A stretch of 64,000 bases of DNA from Siphonodentalium dalli (lineage: Eukaryota > Mollusca > Scaphopoda > Gadilida > Siphonodentaliidae), in the NCBI GenBank assembly GCA_032622095.1, contig CP136066.1, positions 3,555,784 through 3,619,783 of the forward strand, given 5' to 3'. The notes beneath the pieces are model-generated. The model made no database searches. It saw only the letters and a list, made by a program, of their open reading frames with translations, and was not told the origin of the DNA. A program made the translations under genes and the position numbers. The stretch's first letter is position 1; every line of letters starts with the position of its first letter. This document shows, one piece after another, positions 23,262-35,925 of this stretch.

Positions 23262-23532
23262 CGTGTTTTATGTGAGACATTTAGAAGTTTTGTTAGGCAT
23301 AAATGACATTTCTACCTGTTGGAGAAGTTGAAACATTCTGGGAGTGTGATACATCCCTAAACGTCCCTTGTCACCACGGCACCAATTTCCCCGATCGAGG
23401 CGTCAGTTCGAGCGACAAGGATGAAGAAGACCAGCAATATTATTGAATCTAAACTTGATTCAAATGTGTAACTAGCAGCACGTTATACTTCCCACTAATA
23501 ATTGACCAATCCCTGCTTATGTGCATGGTCCC

Positions 23533-23731
23533 GCTAGTGTTCTATATAACATGGTATCTGGTCCTGCTAGGGTTCTATATAACATGGTATCTGGTCCTGC
23601 TAGTGTTCTATATAACATGGTATCTGGTCCTGCTAGTGTTCTATATAACATGGTATCTGGTCCTGCTAGTGTTCTATATAACATGGTATCTGGTCCTGCT
23701 AGTGTTCTATATAACATGGTATCTGGTCCTG
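23533..23731. repeat. 33-bp minisatellite
   Basis: Six copies of a unit containing GTTCTATATAACATGGTATC, nearly identical. The unit length is divisible by three, so frames stay open on both strands; these are not genes. Confidence 0.95.
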
Positions 23732-23873
23732 GCGATTCGTGATGTTCACCCATTAGTCATCTGGATTACGGATTTTATCTTCTGCAAATTAGGAGATATA
23801 TAAACTGAACAGACGGGGCGAATAACTAAAAACAATGTTAAGTTGAGACTGTATGTACACCCCAGAAGATGAG

Positions 23874-24002
23874 GCCTAAGCATAATGAGGTCCCCATTGG
23901 GTTATTTTGGTGATGCTAGCAGGCTGTGTGGGGTTGTTTCACTAAATTCACCCTCTGGGGACCTCATTCTGCAAATGACAGGCACACTGTGTCAAGGCTT
24001 GT
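23874..24002. mobile_element. TCATTCTGC-family MITE (copy F2)
   Basis: Left GGCCTAAGCATAATGAGGTC and right GGGGACCTCATTCTGC, followed by AAATGACAGGCACACTG and TCAAGGCTTG. The centre has GATGCTAGC. It shows that one family end is CTAAGC and the other GACAG..CAAGG. Confidence 0.8.
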
Positions 24003-25240
24003 CTAAGAACTAAAACGGTTCTGCGTTGACTGGCCATAATATACATGCACAAACAGAGCTAATTACATTAGCCCGTCCTAATACTAGATGACATAACGAT
24101 ATATTCTTGTTCAGCAAATGAATATACCGGCAGTAATCACAATAGCATGTCATACTTAATCGTATAATTGTAGATCAACCAAACACTGATCGTGTAACTC
24201 TACACAACTCGTTGTAATACCATATCCTAACCTGTCGAAACAATTCGTTATTAAACTGACGCCGTATTGAAAGCCGGATTTGTGGGTTATATACAACGCA
24301 GTGTTCTCTATACGACGGAGTCGTATGTGTTCGACATATGTGCCCGATTTCTGTGTTGTGCCGACACTACATATCACACAACCGATACAACAGAAAGGTT
24401 ATATAACCAACACTACATATAGCACAGCCGATACAAAATAAATTTGGAACAACGATTATGTCTGTGTAGTGCCACCAATACATATCGCACAGCACATACA
24501 ACAGAACGGTGGACTAACGATAATTCATGATGGGTGGTAAGTGTAACAATATCATGTGAGTTCTCAATCGCCAACGTTTAAATGTGTTTTTGTTCAAATA
24601 TAGATAACTACGCCTTTATATCTAACGATTCCCACCACAAACATACAATTGTTCGAAACAATAAGGTATTAATTAAAGTTGACTTGGCTGGTGTGGACGA
24701 TGGCGACAAATTTAAAAAAAAACATAAATCCAACATTCTTTTAACGGGGAAGCGGTATGATGTTGCGGGAAATGTTCTCTCTCCTCGTGTTCACACCGAC
24801 CAATATAACATAATATAACATAATATAGGATTAATCGGCAAAATATCGTTATCCGGACAGTAGGGTTACATGCAGACATGCATAATGTGCACTGTACCAA
24901 TAAACAGTTACAACAGTAACATGCATGACGGTACTGTATAACTACAAAGAAGCGGCATTTGCGAATAGTTAGAATAGGTTTATAACTAACCCGCTTATAT
25001 ATCTGTACAACACACACTGACCGCAACGTATTATGTGTGTATTGTACAGTTACCAAGCGGGATGTAACCTGTGTATATTTAATTAAACCATAATCATCAC
25101 TTGTCGAGAATAATATTTGGGCCATATAACATAAATGTATTGGGTGATACATGTTAGTTATATTGATGAATACGATTTTGACAGAGCTTTCGATGCCTGA
25201 AAAGTATGTAATTATGAATAACCAGTCCTGAATTCAACTC
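24003..25240. other. No supported gene
   Basis: At 24359-24520 three decayed units of about 60 bp share CTACATATCRCACA and CCGATACAA. Other open frames lack splice signals or motifs. Confidence 0.45.
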
Positions 25241-25246
25241 TTATAA

Positions 25247-25330
25247 TTATATCTAGCTATATTAATTGGATGTTTAATATTACTGTTTATATCTAGCTAT
25301 AATAATTGGATGTTGAATATTACTGTTTGT
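25247..25330. repeat. 42-bp duplication and nearby 17-bp triplication
   Basis: Two copies of a unit starting TATATCTAGCTATA and ending AATATTACTGTTT lie here. Farther on, at 25508-25561, TATTGTTAACAGTGTAA occurs three times. Confidence 0.75.
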
Positions 25331-25619
25331 CTTTATGATGAGATACAATTATTAATCACGACGACACATCATAAATGAAGTAAATTAACTTCCATTGGGT
25401 CTATATCTTATGTTGTTATGAAGAACTTACAACAGAAGCGATTGAGTCAACATCATAAGGCAATTCAGAAAGAAACGAATTTAATATAGAGACAGTTCAT
25501 TTGCTGCCATATTGTTAACAGTGTAATATTGTTAACAGCGTAATATTGTTAACAGTGTAATTTGGATGAAAGGCATGCATGCAGTATACCTGTATATAAT
25601 ATATGAGAAATATGAACCT

Positions 25620-26056
25620 AAGATAATCATATCAACATATGTATACATGTATGTACCAGGAGACACTCTTAGCACCATACTGATAAGTGCGTGTACTATA
25701 AGGTAATCCTTGCACTGTACGTGTGAATTTATAACTATAAGTTAATTCTGGCACAATAATTATACATATATGTACATTAAGATATTCCTAGAACCAGAAT
25801 TATGCACGTGTGTACCTTAGGATAATCATGGTACCATATGCATTGGTGTATGTAACTTAAGAAAATCATAATACCATAATTATGCATGAATGTAACTTAT
25901 GACAATCATAGCACCTTACTTATGCATGCGTGTACAGTAAGATAATCTTAGCATCATAATTAATATATGTACCTTGATATAATCCTACCACCCTAATTAA
26001 TAATGCATGTAAGTTAATATAATCCTAGCACCATAATTTTGATGGATGTAACTTAA
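25620..26056. repeat. Decayed ~46-bp minisatellite
   Basis: Nine to ten diverged units share the skeleton 'atgtac.ttaag.taatcctagcaccataatta'. The most similar pairs are near 25850-25990. The period is regular although identity is low, so this is an old tandem array. Confidence 0.7.
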
Positions 26057-26590
26057 GTGTCACTTATTTACCACAAAACATGTTATTTAAAATTTGTGTC
26101 AGTATTCTATCTCGATTGCATGGACTTATGTTACTATCTGTTTGTTGACATTTCATACTCATTGACGGGTAGCTTTCAGTTTATTTTGGAAATATATATT
26201 TTTAAGCTTAATTTGGTCGTCCACTGGGATAAGAGATAGCGAAGTATTCACACAATATGAATTCAATGGCGAATACCTGAAGCTCTCTTTCGTATATGGG
26301 CTTGACAAGTCTGTGTGTACTTAATGCATTGCTTCACGTTTTAAACATTCACCTGTGAGACTCCTTATAAAATATAAAATAGCAAGTGTGTGCATTCACC
26401 CAGAACGGGGCCTGGTTATTTCTAGATCTGTCCACCCGAGTGATTATACCGTTTAATAAATCGATGTTTTAACCGATGTCCCTGCTACTCTAACGCGGTA
26501 CTGCTTCTGGAATTTCGTAAAAATATAACACTGTATACTCATTGTTTGTGATATTTCGTTTTAGATATTAAATAAGTCTGCGGAGCTTCT

Positions 26591-27103
26591 ATGGATGACA
26601 ATCATAGCAATTCGGGCGCGAGCGTCAGCTTCATCGTCCGGGGTCAAACACTGTCGCGCACGGCAACCAATTCAGAATCACTTCCGGGTCATTCAAGTTT
26701 CAACAGCGCCTCTACTATTTCCGGAAATTCGCACAGTCAGTTATCTGGCGACATGCGGTTAGATACCACGAGGCATGGAAAGCAAAGACACGTCGAGAGA
26801 AGAATCGAGCTCATAGTGGGCGGCATCATCCAGAAGCGTCTTTCCAGCGAGACGTACGATTGTAAGAACAGCGTGGAACTATGTAGAGAGCTCTCTGTGA
26901 GCATTCTGAAATGCTTAGATCCGAAACATGACGAACACCAGAAATACATTGTGATGGTTAACATCGGAGACATACGTATGAGGAAATCTATACATTTCGC
27001 TCACCAATGCTTATGGAACAGCCAATCAGATGTCTTCGTTCCAACGACTTACGAAAACGATTCTCTGTTTGCAGTTGCTGTCGTTCTCATAGTGGCGCAC
27101 TGA
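26591..27103 (+). CDS. Tctex1-domain dynein light chain
   Basis: A complete 170-codon frame. The exon begins at 26565 after a good acceptor (TTCGTTTTAG), and an in-frame TAA at 26573 lies before the first ATG, which supports this start and implies a spliced 5' leader. Residues 1-65 are a serine/threonine-rich, probably disordered head. Residues about 66-170 form a Tctex1 domain: HVERRIELIVGGII, a helix with CRELSVSILKCL, the strand YIVMVNIGD, then HQCLWNSQSDVF and the typical end NDSLFAVAVVLIV. Members of this family (DYNLT/TCTEX1D) dimerise, bind dynein intermediate chain or axonemal dynein and cargo, and many work in cilia. Length and layout fit the TCTEX1D group, which has an N-terminal extension. 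No frame break is seen. Which paralogue it is cannot be decided here. Confidence 0.88.
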   Translation: MDDNHSNSGASVSFIVRGQTLSRTATNSESLPGHSSFNSASTISGNSHSQLSGDMRLDTTRHGKQRHVERRIELIVGGIIQKRLSSETYDCKNSVELCRELSVSILKCLDPKHDEHQKYIVMVNIGDIRMRKSIHFAHQCLWNSQSDVFVPTTYENDSLFAVAVVLIVAH

Positions 27104-27504
27104 ATGTATGGTCATGTGATCACATATGAGTGCTGATCGAGTCACTAATACACTGTATATTGATAGCACGGTATTCGCAATTAGTCTGATTTATAAACTC
27201 AAATGTTGGGGTCAACATAGAACAAATTTGGACCAAGTTGGTTATTATTATATTTTGAAGAGCAAAATATCATTGACCAACATATACTCTCGCAAATATG
27301 CACATTATCGAGCTGTAATCTGAAATAGGTACATAATGTGAAGTATGTACTTACTGTCATTATTTTATTCTGAAGTGAGCATATAATGGAGTCATATGCG
27401 TTATTTCGTTTTATGACGCGGGCCAGATCGATATCACATGTTAAAGAACGCACACCCGAACAAGTCGTGAGCTGGTATATTTGTGTAATTGTCCGCACAT
27501 AATA

Positions 27505-27587
27505 TGCTTAGAATCGTCTCATTATGAGTCGATATTGTCACTAAATTGTCAGCACCGTAACGACTCAAAATGAAGCGATTCTAAGCA
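27505..27587. repeat. Inverted repeat, 27-bp arms
   Basis: TGCTTAGAATCGTCTCATTA (27505) and its imperfect reverse complement ending GCGATTCTAAGCA (27587). Two further small foldbacks follow: 27666-27773 (ACCACATACGGTTTT / AAAACTGTATGTGGT) and 28155-28240 (TTTGGAAATT / AATTTCCAAA). No gene lies between 27104 and 28660. Confidence 0.7.
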
Positions 27588-28728
27588 GATTATCTACATA
27601 AAAGAAGTTATATAACAAGCCGATAATGTACTGTTTTTATGGAGAACAGACTGCCTATAGGTACCCACCACATACGGTTTTCGATACTGACTGTCGCTAT
27701 GGTCGCCATGTTGGATTACAAAAACAGCTCAAAGCGAATTTTGGATATGTGGTATAAAAACTGTATGTGGTGAGTATATCAACAAATACATACTTAGAAA
27801 TAACATAAACTAAACACAAAGACATATCGGTAGAATTTCTGTCCCAAAATGGTCGCAAAATGGAAAGCATCGAATACAATTTACAGTCTGTGGAAAATTT
27901 AATAGCTATAGTCCTACAGGAGTAAACAAGCTCTCGAATTACTCGAGGAAGAATAATTTCAGCGTATCAGGGGAACTTTTGATAAGATATGTACGAATTA
28001 TCTCTAATGTATATACAAGCTCTGCTTCAAACACCTAATAGTATATAAATAAGTATCCCAAGATCAGTCTGCATGCGCATGTTTAAGACTATGATACAGA
28101 TGATTGGTCTGGCATACAATTTAAGAAATATGAATAAGTTCGAAATCATATAGGTTTGGAAATTCAAGCTATCAGTTTCAGATTCAGAACAGTTTCAACT
28201 ACTTTCAGTATCTGAATCTGTTTTTGGTCTGAAATTTCCAAAGGTGTACTTGTGTCAGGTACAAATTTCCAATTGTTGACATTGTTTACCAAAGTTGGAG
28301 ATTAGACAGTCATTTAACAGTGTCACACTGACTCACACACCCACCCACTTCACTTTTCAAAGACCGTGAAGTGATGAGAAGTCTTAAATTAAAAATCCTC
28401 ACCAATGTTACTGTCACTGACTCACTCGTCGACTGAAATTGGCCATAAGTTGCATAACATTAACAATGTGTCAAATTAATGTAAGTATCTAACTTTTATT
28501 TTATTTAATCATGGTTGGTCGAATACATATGCTCTAAATAGATCGTGATTTATAACCGATTGTTAATGTTATTGAACATTCAGTTATTTCAGTATTCAGC
28601 TTTTCAAGTTCAAATCGGCATCTTCAAAACTTTGTTGATATCCGCGCACCGTTAATGCTGGATCCATCACCGTGCCCTATAGGCGATGTCTAATACGGGA
28701 CGTAATGCCATTGAATGCACAGGGAAGT

Positions 28729-29427
28729 GGGGTCATTCGATCACTTGGGCTATATGCTTAGCAACCAAGCCGGGATACTGTTAAATACAAACTACATGTA
28801 GGTTCAATCTTCTGACCTGATGTATCTCCAGTTCACAATAGGGTATTGACTGCATAGAAAATGCCGTTTCTTAGCGCGGAATTATACGACGCTATAATTG
28901 CATTATACTTTCAGTTCCGGGTAGTTGCTTAGAAACCGTTACCAGGGAGTGATCGTGTGGCAAAGTATACCGTTCTAAAAAAAATACACAATGGCCCATG
29001 GGAACATACCTGTAAAATTTCAGACCTGTAGCACCATTTGAACATAACCATCAGCATGTGCATGCCAAGAATGTCTAAATTGGGGCATAATACAATTGGA
29101 TTCACAAGGCTATGGTGTCATTCGATCATTTGGGGTATTTGCTTAGCAACCGTTGCTACCCTTAAATACAAGTTAGGATCAGACTTCTGGCCAGATATAT
29201 CTCAAATTTCACAATAGGGTGTTGACTGCATCAAAAACGCCATTTCCTTAGGCTGAATTACAACCGTAAAAGCTATAATTGTATTTTACTTTCAATATCG
29301 GGTAGATGCATAGCAACCGTTACCAGGGAGTGACCACGTGACAAGGTAACCAGATCGTAAAATAATCAGTGGTCCATGGGGAACATACATCTAAAGTTTC
29401 AGAAATGTGACATCACTTGAACACCAT
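28729..29427. repeat. Diverged ~380-bp tandem duplication
   Basis: Unit 1 (28729-29046) and unit 2 (29113-29427) share GTCATTCGATCA, TGCTTAGCAACC, CACAATAGGGT.TTGACTGCAT, GCTATAATTG.ATT, CCGTTACCAGGGAGTGA and GGAACATAC in the same order. No coding potential. Confidence 0.85.
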
Positions 29428-32400
29428 ACAACACCATACATCTAAACACTGGCCACAATATAAAAAATACCACTGGGAGCCCAGGGTCAGGGTGTCGATC
29501 GTTGTGGGGAGCCAGGGTTCAAAGGGTTAAACAGGTCTGAGTGAACAACCTATCAATCTATAATTGCCCGGTCGTGCTATAATAGACCGATCGGTCATTC
29601 ATAGCCAGGGGAGCAAATCCTTGCGATAAATCACAAAACGACTTTGCGAAAAATCACAAAACACCTTTGCGATAACTCCCAAACCTTTGTAAATAGCGTG
29701 CGATTAGCAAAATACTCAACAATGGGGAGACCATTAACTTTGGTTAATTAACACTGACACCATGTTGTTTGCAAAATACCGCTATAGCGCTCACTGTCTA
29801 GTCCTCGCTACAAGGAGATGTTGAATGGGTTACCATAATTATTATCACTCTCCCAAAAAAATTGCCACGGTGTTCTATGTTTTGCTTATCGTACACTTCC
29901 AATGTGCTGTATCGGTATTTGAACAAATGCTAAGATAACACAAAGAGAGTTTAATGTATTTAATATATGATAAAGTTTGGTAAAGCCATAGTTAATAAAT
30001 TATTCTCTATTCGCATATATGCGTCAGCGAGTCAATGTCATTGCCTGATAGCCAGAGCCATATAATGTAAAATTTCGCGAATATGGTTTCCAGTTATGGA
30101 TGAGGTTATTTCCTAGCAAAGCGGAAATGGCCGAATCGCTCAGAATGATAGCCACACATGTTTTGATAAGAACATGACGCATCTGGACATGGTCTACATG
30201 TTCATGTATTTATACAGCTAAGATATAATTGACCCCCCCCCTTTAACGACATTGGCCACCGATATTACCATGTTGTTGATACTATTAACATTGATTAATC
30301 CTACCATGGCCGACCTTCGAACCGTTTTAAAGTCAGCATTATAACCACCACATAGTGTATATTTTTGGCATGGCTTGATGCTGCCTTGGTAGTTGCGAAT
30401 GTCGGTCAGTGACCAATTTCAAATGTTGATTAAACCGTAAACAAATTATTAATTGAAATATTGTTTTGTGTATAGTTAACATGGTGCATGGCGCTGATGA
30501 AAAGCTGGGCTGGGTGTTTACAAGGTGGCCATGCGAAACATTAGTGCGGAGTACAGTGGTCGCAAAATATTATTAATAGTACTGTAGAAAGATTACCTGC
30601 GGTTGCCACATATCAACCACTTGACCGTGGTTAAACGGCGGTATGGTATAACCTGTGTCATTAACGCCATACAACCTTGTTAAAGGGGGATGATTAATTA
30701 GATCATAGCTGCAGTACGTTACTAAAAGCTTGCGATTGATTCAGTGATAACGTGTGTCCCAGAATTGGATCTGTATCTCGGAGATTATCCGCCATTCCAT
30801 AAATATATCAGCACAATATCACAGCATCACAGGCGTTTCGATCAAAAGAATAGCAGACTCCGTAACTGGGCGATATGTCATGGCGACATGGTTCTCAAAT
30901 CACGTTTTGAAAATTGAAGAATATGATCAATCGTCCTTTGCACAGGTACTAGTACGTTGTAGCCAACAAACATGTGACTGAATCATGACTGATCTGTGGC
31001 GTCATAACTCCGACTAATTTCTACATAATTGTATGTCTCGTAATCCTAGTCACCAGTTGTTGACTCTTGAGAGTTAATTGGGCGGTTTATAATTTTGTGA
31101 AACGTAAGTATCTGTCTTTCGTAATTCACTTTATTGTCGTGCATGTAAAATGTAACCCCACTGCACTCAGTGACTTTTGAAATTGGTCTGTCTCAGTTCA
31201 CCGAAAATTTCTGCTTTCTTCAGACTCTTGCAGAGGAGAATATCAATTATTACCGCCCGTTAATTTTTCGGAGGTTATATATCATCTTGTCCCGTCCATG
31301 TACAAACATAATCCACACAGTGCTGACAATATTACAGGTTATAGAGAAGTCAGTTATGTCCAATTTCATACACAAACGATATGTTTATGAATTTCAGAGA
31401 AGTTCACTTGCCTAATCTTAAATAGCCCCAGCGAGCGAACAACGTACCTAAACTGGCACACGCTAAAGCATGTAAGCAGAGTCCGATGGCGATTCCAACA
31501 TAAAATGTCTCAGTCCGATGTTTGTTTGTGTCTTCCGTCCATGTTTATATACTGTAAAAAAACTCAATCGCCTCAAGTGGCTGGACGCCGCCATTTTTTT
31601 CGAAATCCGAGATCGGCTAGTACCAAATTAATTATCACGTGATGCCATTACGTGTGTAACACTTATGTTCCGAGAGTGGCTAGTACCAACATGATTAGTT
31701 ATTATATCAATATATATAACCACATTCTTCTCGGTACCTGTTGGTATGGTACTAACAGACATATTGGCACTACCTTAGTACCTATACGGATTGTTATTTC
31801 TAAGTGTGTACGTGGAGTTTATTAGCAATATGGTGTCAGAATCTTCTTTGCCATGGCATTTGACTGGACTTTGACCTATTTTCTAAAAACGAAATCTGAC
31901 ACTAAACATCATCGCATGTGAATGTGGTAACTGGATAACCACTGTTTGCTTCGAATGACCGACCTTATTGTTATGTGATATTTAGAAACATATACCAGTT
32001 GTAACGCTGTGGCGATTTAGTGGCATGCTTGTTTAAACACCCCCTACACGTATATGATCTACTGTATTCACTCGGAATGAGATATCCCCATCTCGACGAA
32101 GAACAATAGCATGCACATTGGAGGCAAAGCAGAACACTCAAAGTGTACGCACAACTTTCAACTTTTTTTTTTTTACGATGATCAGATACATGCCAGTTGT
32201 TCTTAATTCAATAAATACGTTTCTATATAGTCATGTGTGATCATGTGAGGTATGCTGTTTGGGGATATTGGGCTAGGGTAAGTCATAAGTCATGGACTCA
32301 AGCAATTCCCAGCTGATGGCTGGCCATATCGTCAATAAATGTGGCCTACTGCATTTTGATGGTTCCATGCTTGAGTGAACCATACTGGATATTTAAACGG

Positions 32401-33335
32401 ACATGGGTACATTGTTTGGTAAGATGTATATCAAAATATAACTACGCAGACATATCATATTCTTCGATATACACATGACGCTGAAAATAGGTGTTATGTT
32501 TATTTTTGTTTCGATATTTTTCAGATCGCTTCGTTTGTGCCAGTTCAGTTGTTTGTTTTTTTGTTTGTTTTGTAAACAATATCTTATTTGAACGAAAGAA
32601 CATTGACAATTATACATATAGAAAAACAACTAGATCAAAAGAGGATTGGGTAACAAGCCATACGTCTATGGCTTTTATAAATATCCTTTCCTTTCCCTAC
32701 ATTTCGTTTGTTTTAGTCAGCGGTTGCGTGAAAACTGCAACTTACTGTTAACCATGAGAAGAACTATCTGTCCACAAGGGGTATAATGAAACTACATGTT
32801 TTTTTTAATGGGAGGACCGTTAATCAAGAATAGAATGAGGTTCACTGTTACCATTGACGCGCTAAGCGATGGAACTCCATAATTGTGAATAATTTAGAGT
32901 CAGTTATAAGCCCCAAAACTTTTATGTGTGATAGACTAAATTTAATTAAGACTAATCATGATTGAGATGTAGATAACATGTGCTATTATGGATCAACTGA
33001 TACGTTAACTTAGGATAACAAGTGCAAGAATCTATAGCTGCCTGCGCTCTGAAACGTTTATGATACTAAATTACAACAAGAACGCAGTGTGTTTTTTTTA
33101 TAATAGTTTCATGTTAACATGTATATACCCGTTCCGGACATTCAGATTCCGACTCCAGATGCACCCCTGCTCAAGTGGTCATGCTAGTCTGCTATGATAT
33201 TGGTGGGTCCATCTGTATTACTATGATGCTGGTAGGGAAAACTGATGATGTTACGAACAAGTACCGCTTGTTTTTCTGAAGTTATTATGTTTGCGGTGTT
33301 TGGATAACATGAACATATACAGGAAAAACAATACA
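29428..33335. other. No supported gene; repeat relics
   Basis: Contains the second GACCGATCGGTC site (29584-29597), the segment similar to the window start (30885-31480), a C run at 30231-30240 and a T run at 32165-32174. Open frames here are short and show no domain or convincing splice pairs. Confidence 0.4.
30885..31480. repeat. Copy of the segment at the window start
   Basis: Carries the same ordered blocks as 1-850 but without the palindrome at 105-257, including 'cgacatggttctcaaa', 'aatatgatcaatcgtcctttg', 'gacaatatta' and 'gcacacgctaaagcatgt'. Confidence 0.4.
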
Positions 33336-33544
33336 GTAATGTCTAAAGTAATTGACCACTTAACCACAGCAGAATTATGGGTCATTTTTCAGGATTTAGT
33401 CGGAAATATGGCTTGTTGCCATTCATCGGAAAGCTCTCGACGAGAGCTTTCCGATGAATGGCAACATGTCATATTTCCGACTAAATGCTGAAAAATTACC
33501 CATAATTCTGCTGTGGTTAAGTGGCCAATTACTTTGGGCATTAC
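33336..33544. repeat. 209-bp near-perfect palindrome
   Basis: Arms of about 103 bp meet at CTCTCGACGAGAG (about 33434-33446). The outer ends read GTAATGTCTAAAG and CTTTGGGCATTAC. There are about 8-9 differences and no spacer. This would be a very stable foldback; no coding function is inferred. Confidence 0.9.
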
Positions 33545-33764
33545 GGTATGTGTACAAACATTCAAACAATTATAGTTTGCAATAACATTTTAATACGTCG
33601 TGTTGTATTATATATTTACAAATCGACTATTAATTAACATGGATATTCACGCCGTTTTTCAAACACCAGTGCATCCATTGTTAAAATGTTCAATAAGTTG
33701 TCCTAACATCATCATATCAATTCAGAATAACATACCAGCATCACAGCACATAAGCAACATCAGT

Positions 33765-34081
33765 TACCCATGGGTGGACCACCAGTGAATACAAGATCAC
33801 TTGTCCATGGGTGGACCACCGGTGAATACAATATCACTTATCCATGGATGGACCACCGGTGAATACAAGATCACTTATCAATGGGTGGACCACCGGTGAA
33901 TACAAGATCACTTATCCATGGGTGGACCACCGGTGAATACAAGATCACTTATCAATGGGTGGACCACCGGTGAATACAAGAGCACTTATCCATGGGTGGA
34001 CCACCGGTGAATACACGATCTCTTATCCATGGGTGGACCACCGGTGAATACAAACGGATGGGTGGACTACCGGTGAATACA
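33765..34081. repeat. 37-bp minisatellite
   Basis: Nine units containing CATGGGTGGACCACCGGTG; the last two are shortened. ACCGGT gives each unit a palindromic core. Confidence 0.95.
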
Positions 34082-35506
34082 AATGGCACATTTTTTGTTC
34101 GCGTCTGCATCATTGTGTTCGAATTTGTATGACTATGACTTCAATGTGGCTGCATAGACAAGTAATGCTCATAGACCGTTAGTTCGGGTATTTATAGATA
34201 TATTTCGATACCGGACAATTTCAAAAGCGAAAAGGTCAGGAACCTACGTTATCAACCAAAACTCTTACACAAATCGATTTGATTGTAATGACACGTTGTT
34301 ATAACAACCTATGTTTTTTTCCAAAATATAACATTCATTTATAGCATATTTAATCATACCGTAACTGCAAAAGCACCATATTGATGTTAGTAGATATATG
34401 TGTTAGAGCTGTCATTCACTGAAGTCATGTTGCATAAACGATATGACCACAAGGTATAACAACACGTTTCTAACTCGTTTCGATGGCCCCTGGCCGAACA
34501 GCTAATGAAATACCTGAATGGAACCTAACAAAAATACACTTTAGTCTAAATAAACATTTTATTAACATCAACATTTTCTTCAATGTAAAAACATAATTGA
34601 TTTAATTATACAACTAAATATAATATTTATGTAAAACGACTGGGAACATCACTAAAACAAGCGGCGTTTAAAACAAGTTAAAATAAATTAGTTGGTTCGA
34701 ACTTGGAAAACAATAAAATAAAACTGTTTCAAAATCACCTATAATTAAGAATATAGATAGAGCTACACAAATGTGTGAACTGAAACTCCGGTTCTCGTTT
34801 TAACCCGCTGGACGACAGACGAGTGCAATAACGCTAGCATGTTCACAAAACTGTGTTGTTCTATGTTTATTACACACTCCGAATATTGTAGCTTGTAATA
34901 TACTGACATGCATGTTGATATGCTTTTACTTAATTGAACAAACGTGTGCTTAAGCTATAACTCATAATTTCGTGACGAAATGTTATGGTCAAGTTGACGC
35001 CACTAATGACGTTGTTAACGTAATCGGCTTGTATTGTTCAAGAACACTTGATCAAGAACAATTATTATTTGTTATTGATATTTTTGAATTAAGTATTTCG
35101 CACACATAAGCCATTGGGGTGTAATAATACTAGATATGCATATATTAGAGACCATATATATGATAGAACACCGAACACGACAACCTGAGCTTTATTCGAG
35201 ATCAATTTGAACACAATAAAGTGCTGCACGATGCCTTGAATATTAGGCTGAATACGTGAATCAAACTAACGAGAGACACACAGCTGGTTTTTGGTTTATA
35301 CACGGTGCAAGAATTTCTGTTTTAATGGGAAATTGACTGTTTCTAGGTTAGGGAGGTATACTTCAAATGCGTTTATTTATTTGTGGGTTACTCTTACCAC
35401 TACTGGAAGTAATTAATATTAACGCTTTACTTGTGCAATTAATGGCAATGCATTAAATTTCATTTAAAAAGTATTTGTAATGGTAAGTATACTAGGGAAA
35501 TAGCAA
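34082..35506. other. No supported gene
   Basis: AT-rich, with no frame longer than about 60 codons and no recognisable repeat of note. Confidence 0.45.
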
Positions 35507-35760
35507 GTAACCCGCCATATCAAATCCAGTCGTAAGTCGGGATTTGTTTACCCTGTGCCAATGCATTCTCTTATATATGCGAGTCGATCATAGGTCGCCT
35601 CGCATATATAAGAGAATGCATTTTTTTTTAAATAAATGTTTCTTATAATTTTTAGGACATAAAATAAAAAACATCTTTCCCTGCAGGGAGCCCCACACAT
35701 ATATAGAAGCATATAGAAGAGTGTCGACTGCTCATGTTCGTCTGGGGCTATGTATATATA
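35507..35760. mobile_element. Family A MITE, truncated copy (E)
   Basis: It begins GTAACCCGCCATATC, runs through hairpin 1 (35557-35622) and the CCTGCAGGGAGCCCC spacer seen in copy A1, then stops before hairpin 2. The right terminal repeat is missing. Confidence 0.75.
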
Positions 35761-35925
35761 TTATAGATAGCTTTTTGTCTTCGTACATATAATATATTAT
35801 CTTCACATATACTGTATTGTGTTGTATAGTATCAAACTGTGATTGTTGCGAAATAACCAAAACAAATCAATCAATAAATCAAGTATTCATTTGCATGTTA
35901 CATTCATGGAATGCCAGTTTCACTG

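Noticed and set aside
23517-23803. Repeat-protein-like frames on both strands
   Set aside because: Product of the 33-bp minisatellite; three frames stay open because the unit is divisible by three.
24712-25152. 146-codon minus-strand frame, cysteine-rich
   Set aside because: No recognisable pattern, no splice or promoter context, and codon use like the AT-rich background.
30754-30981. 75-codon plus-strand frame
   Set aside because: Lies in the segment repeated at the window start, where the frame is not kept.
33765-34081. CRISPR-like regularly spaced repeats
   Set aside because: The units are contiguous tandem copies with no unique spacers, in a eukaryotic setting.
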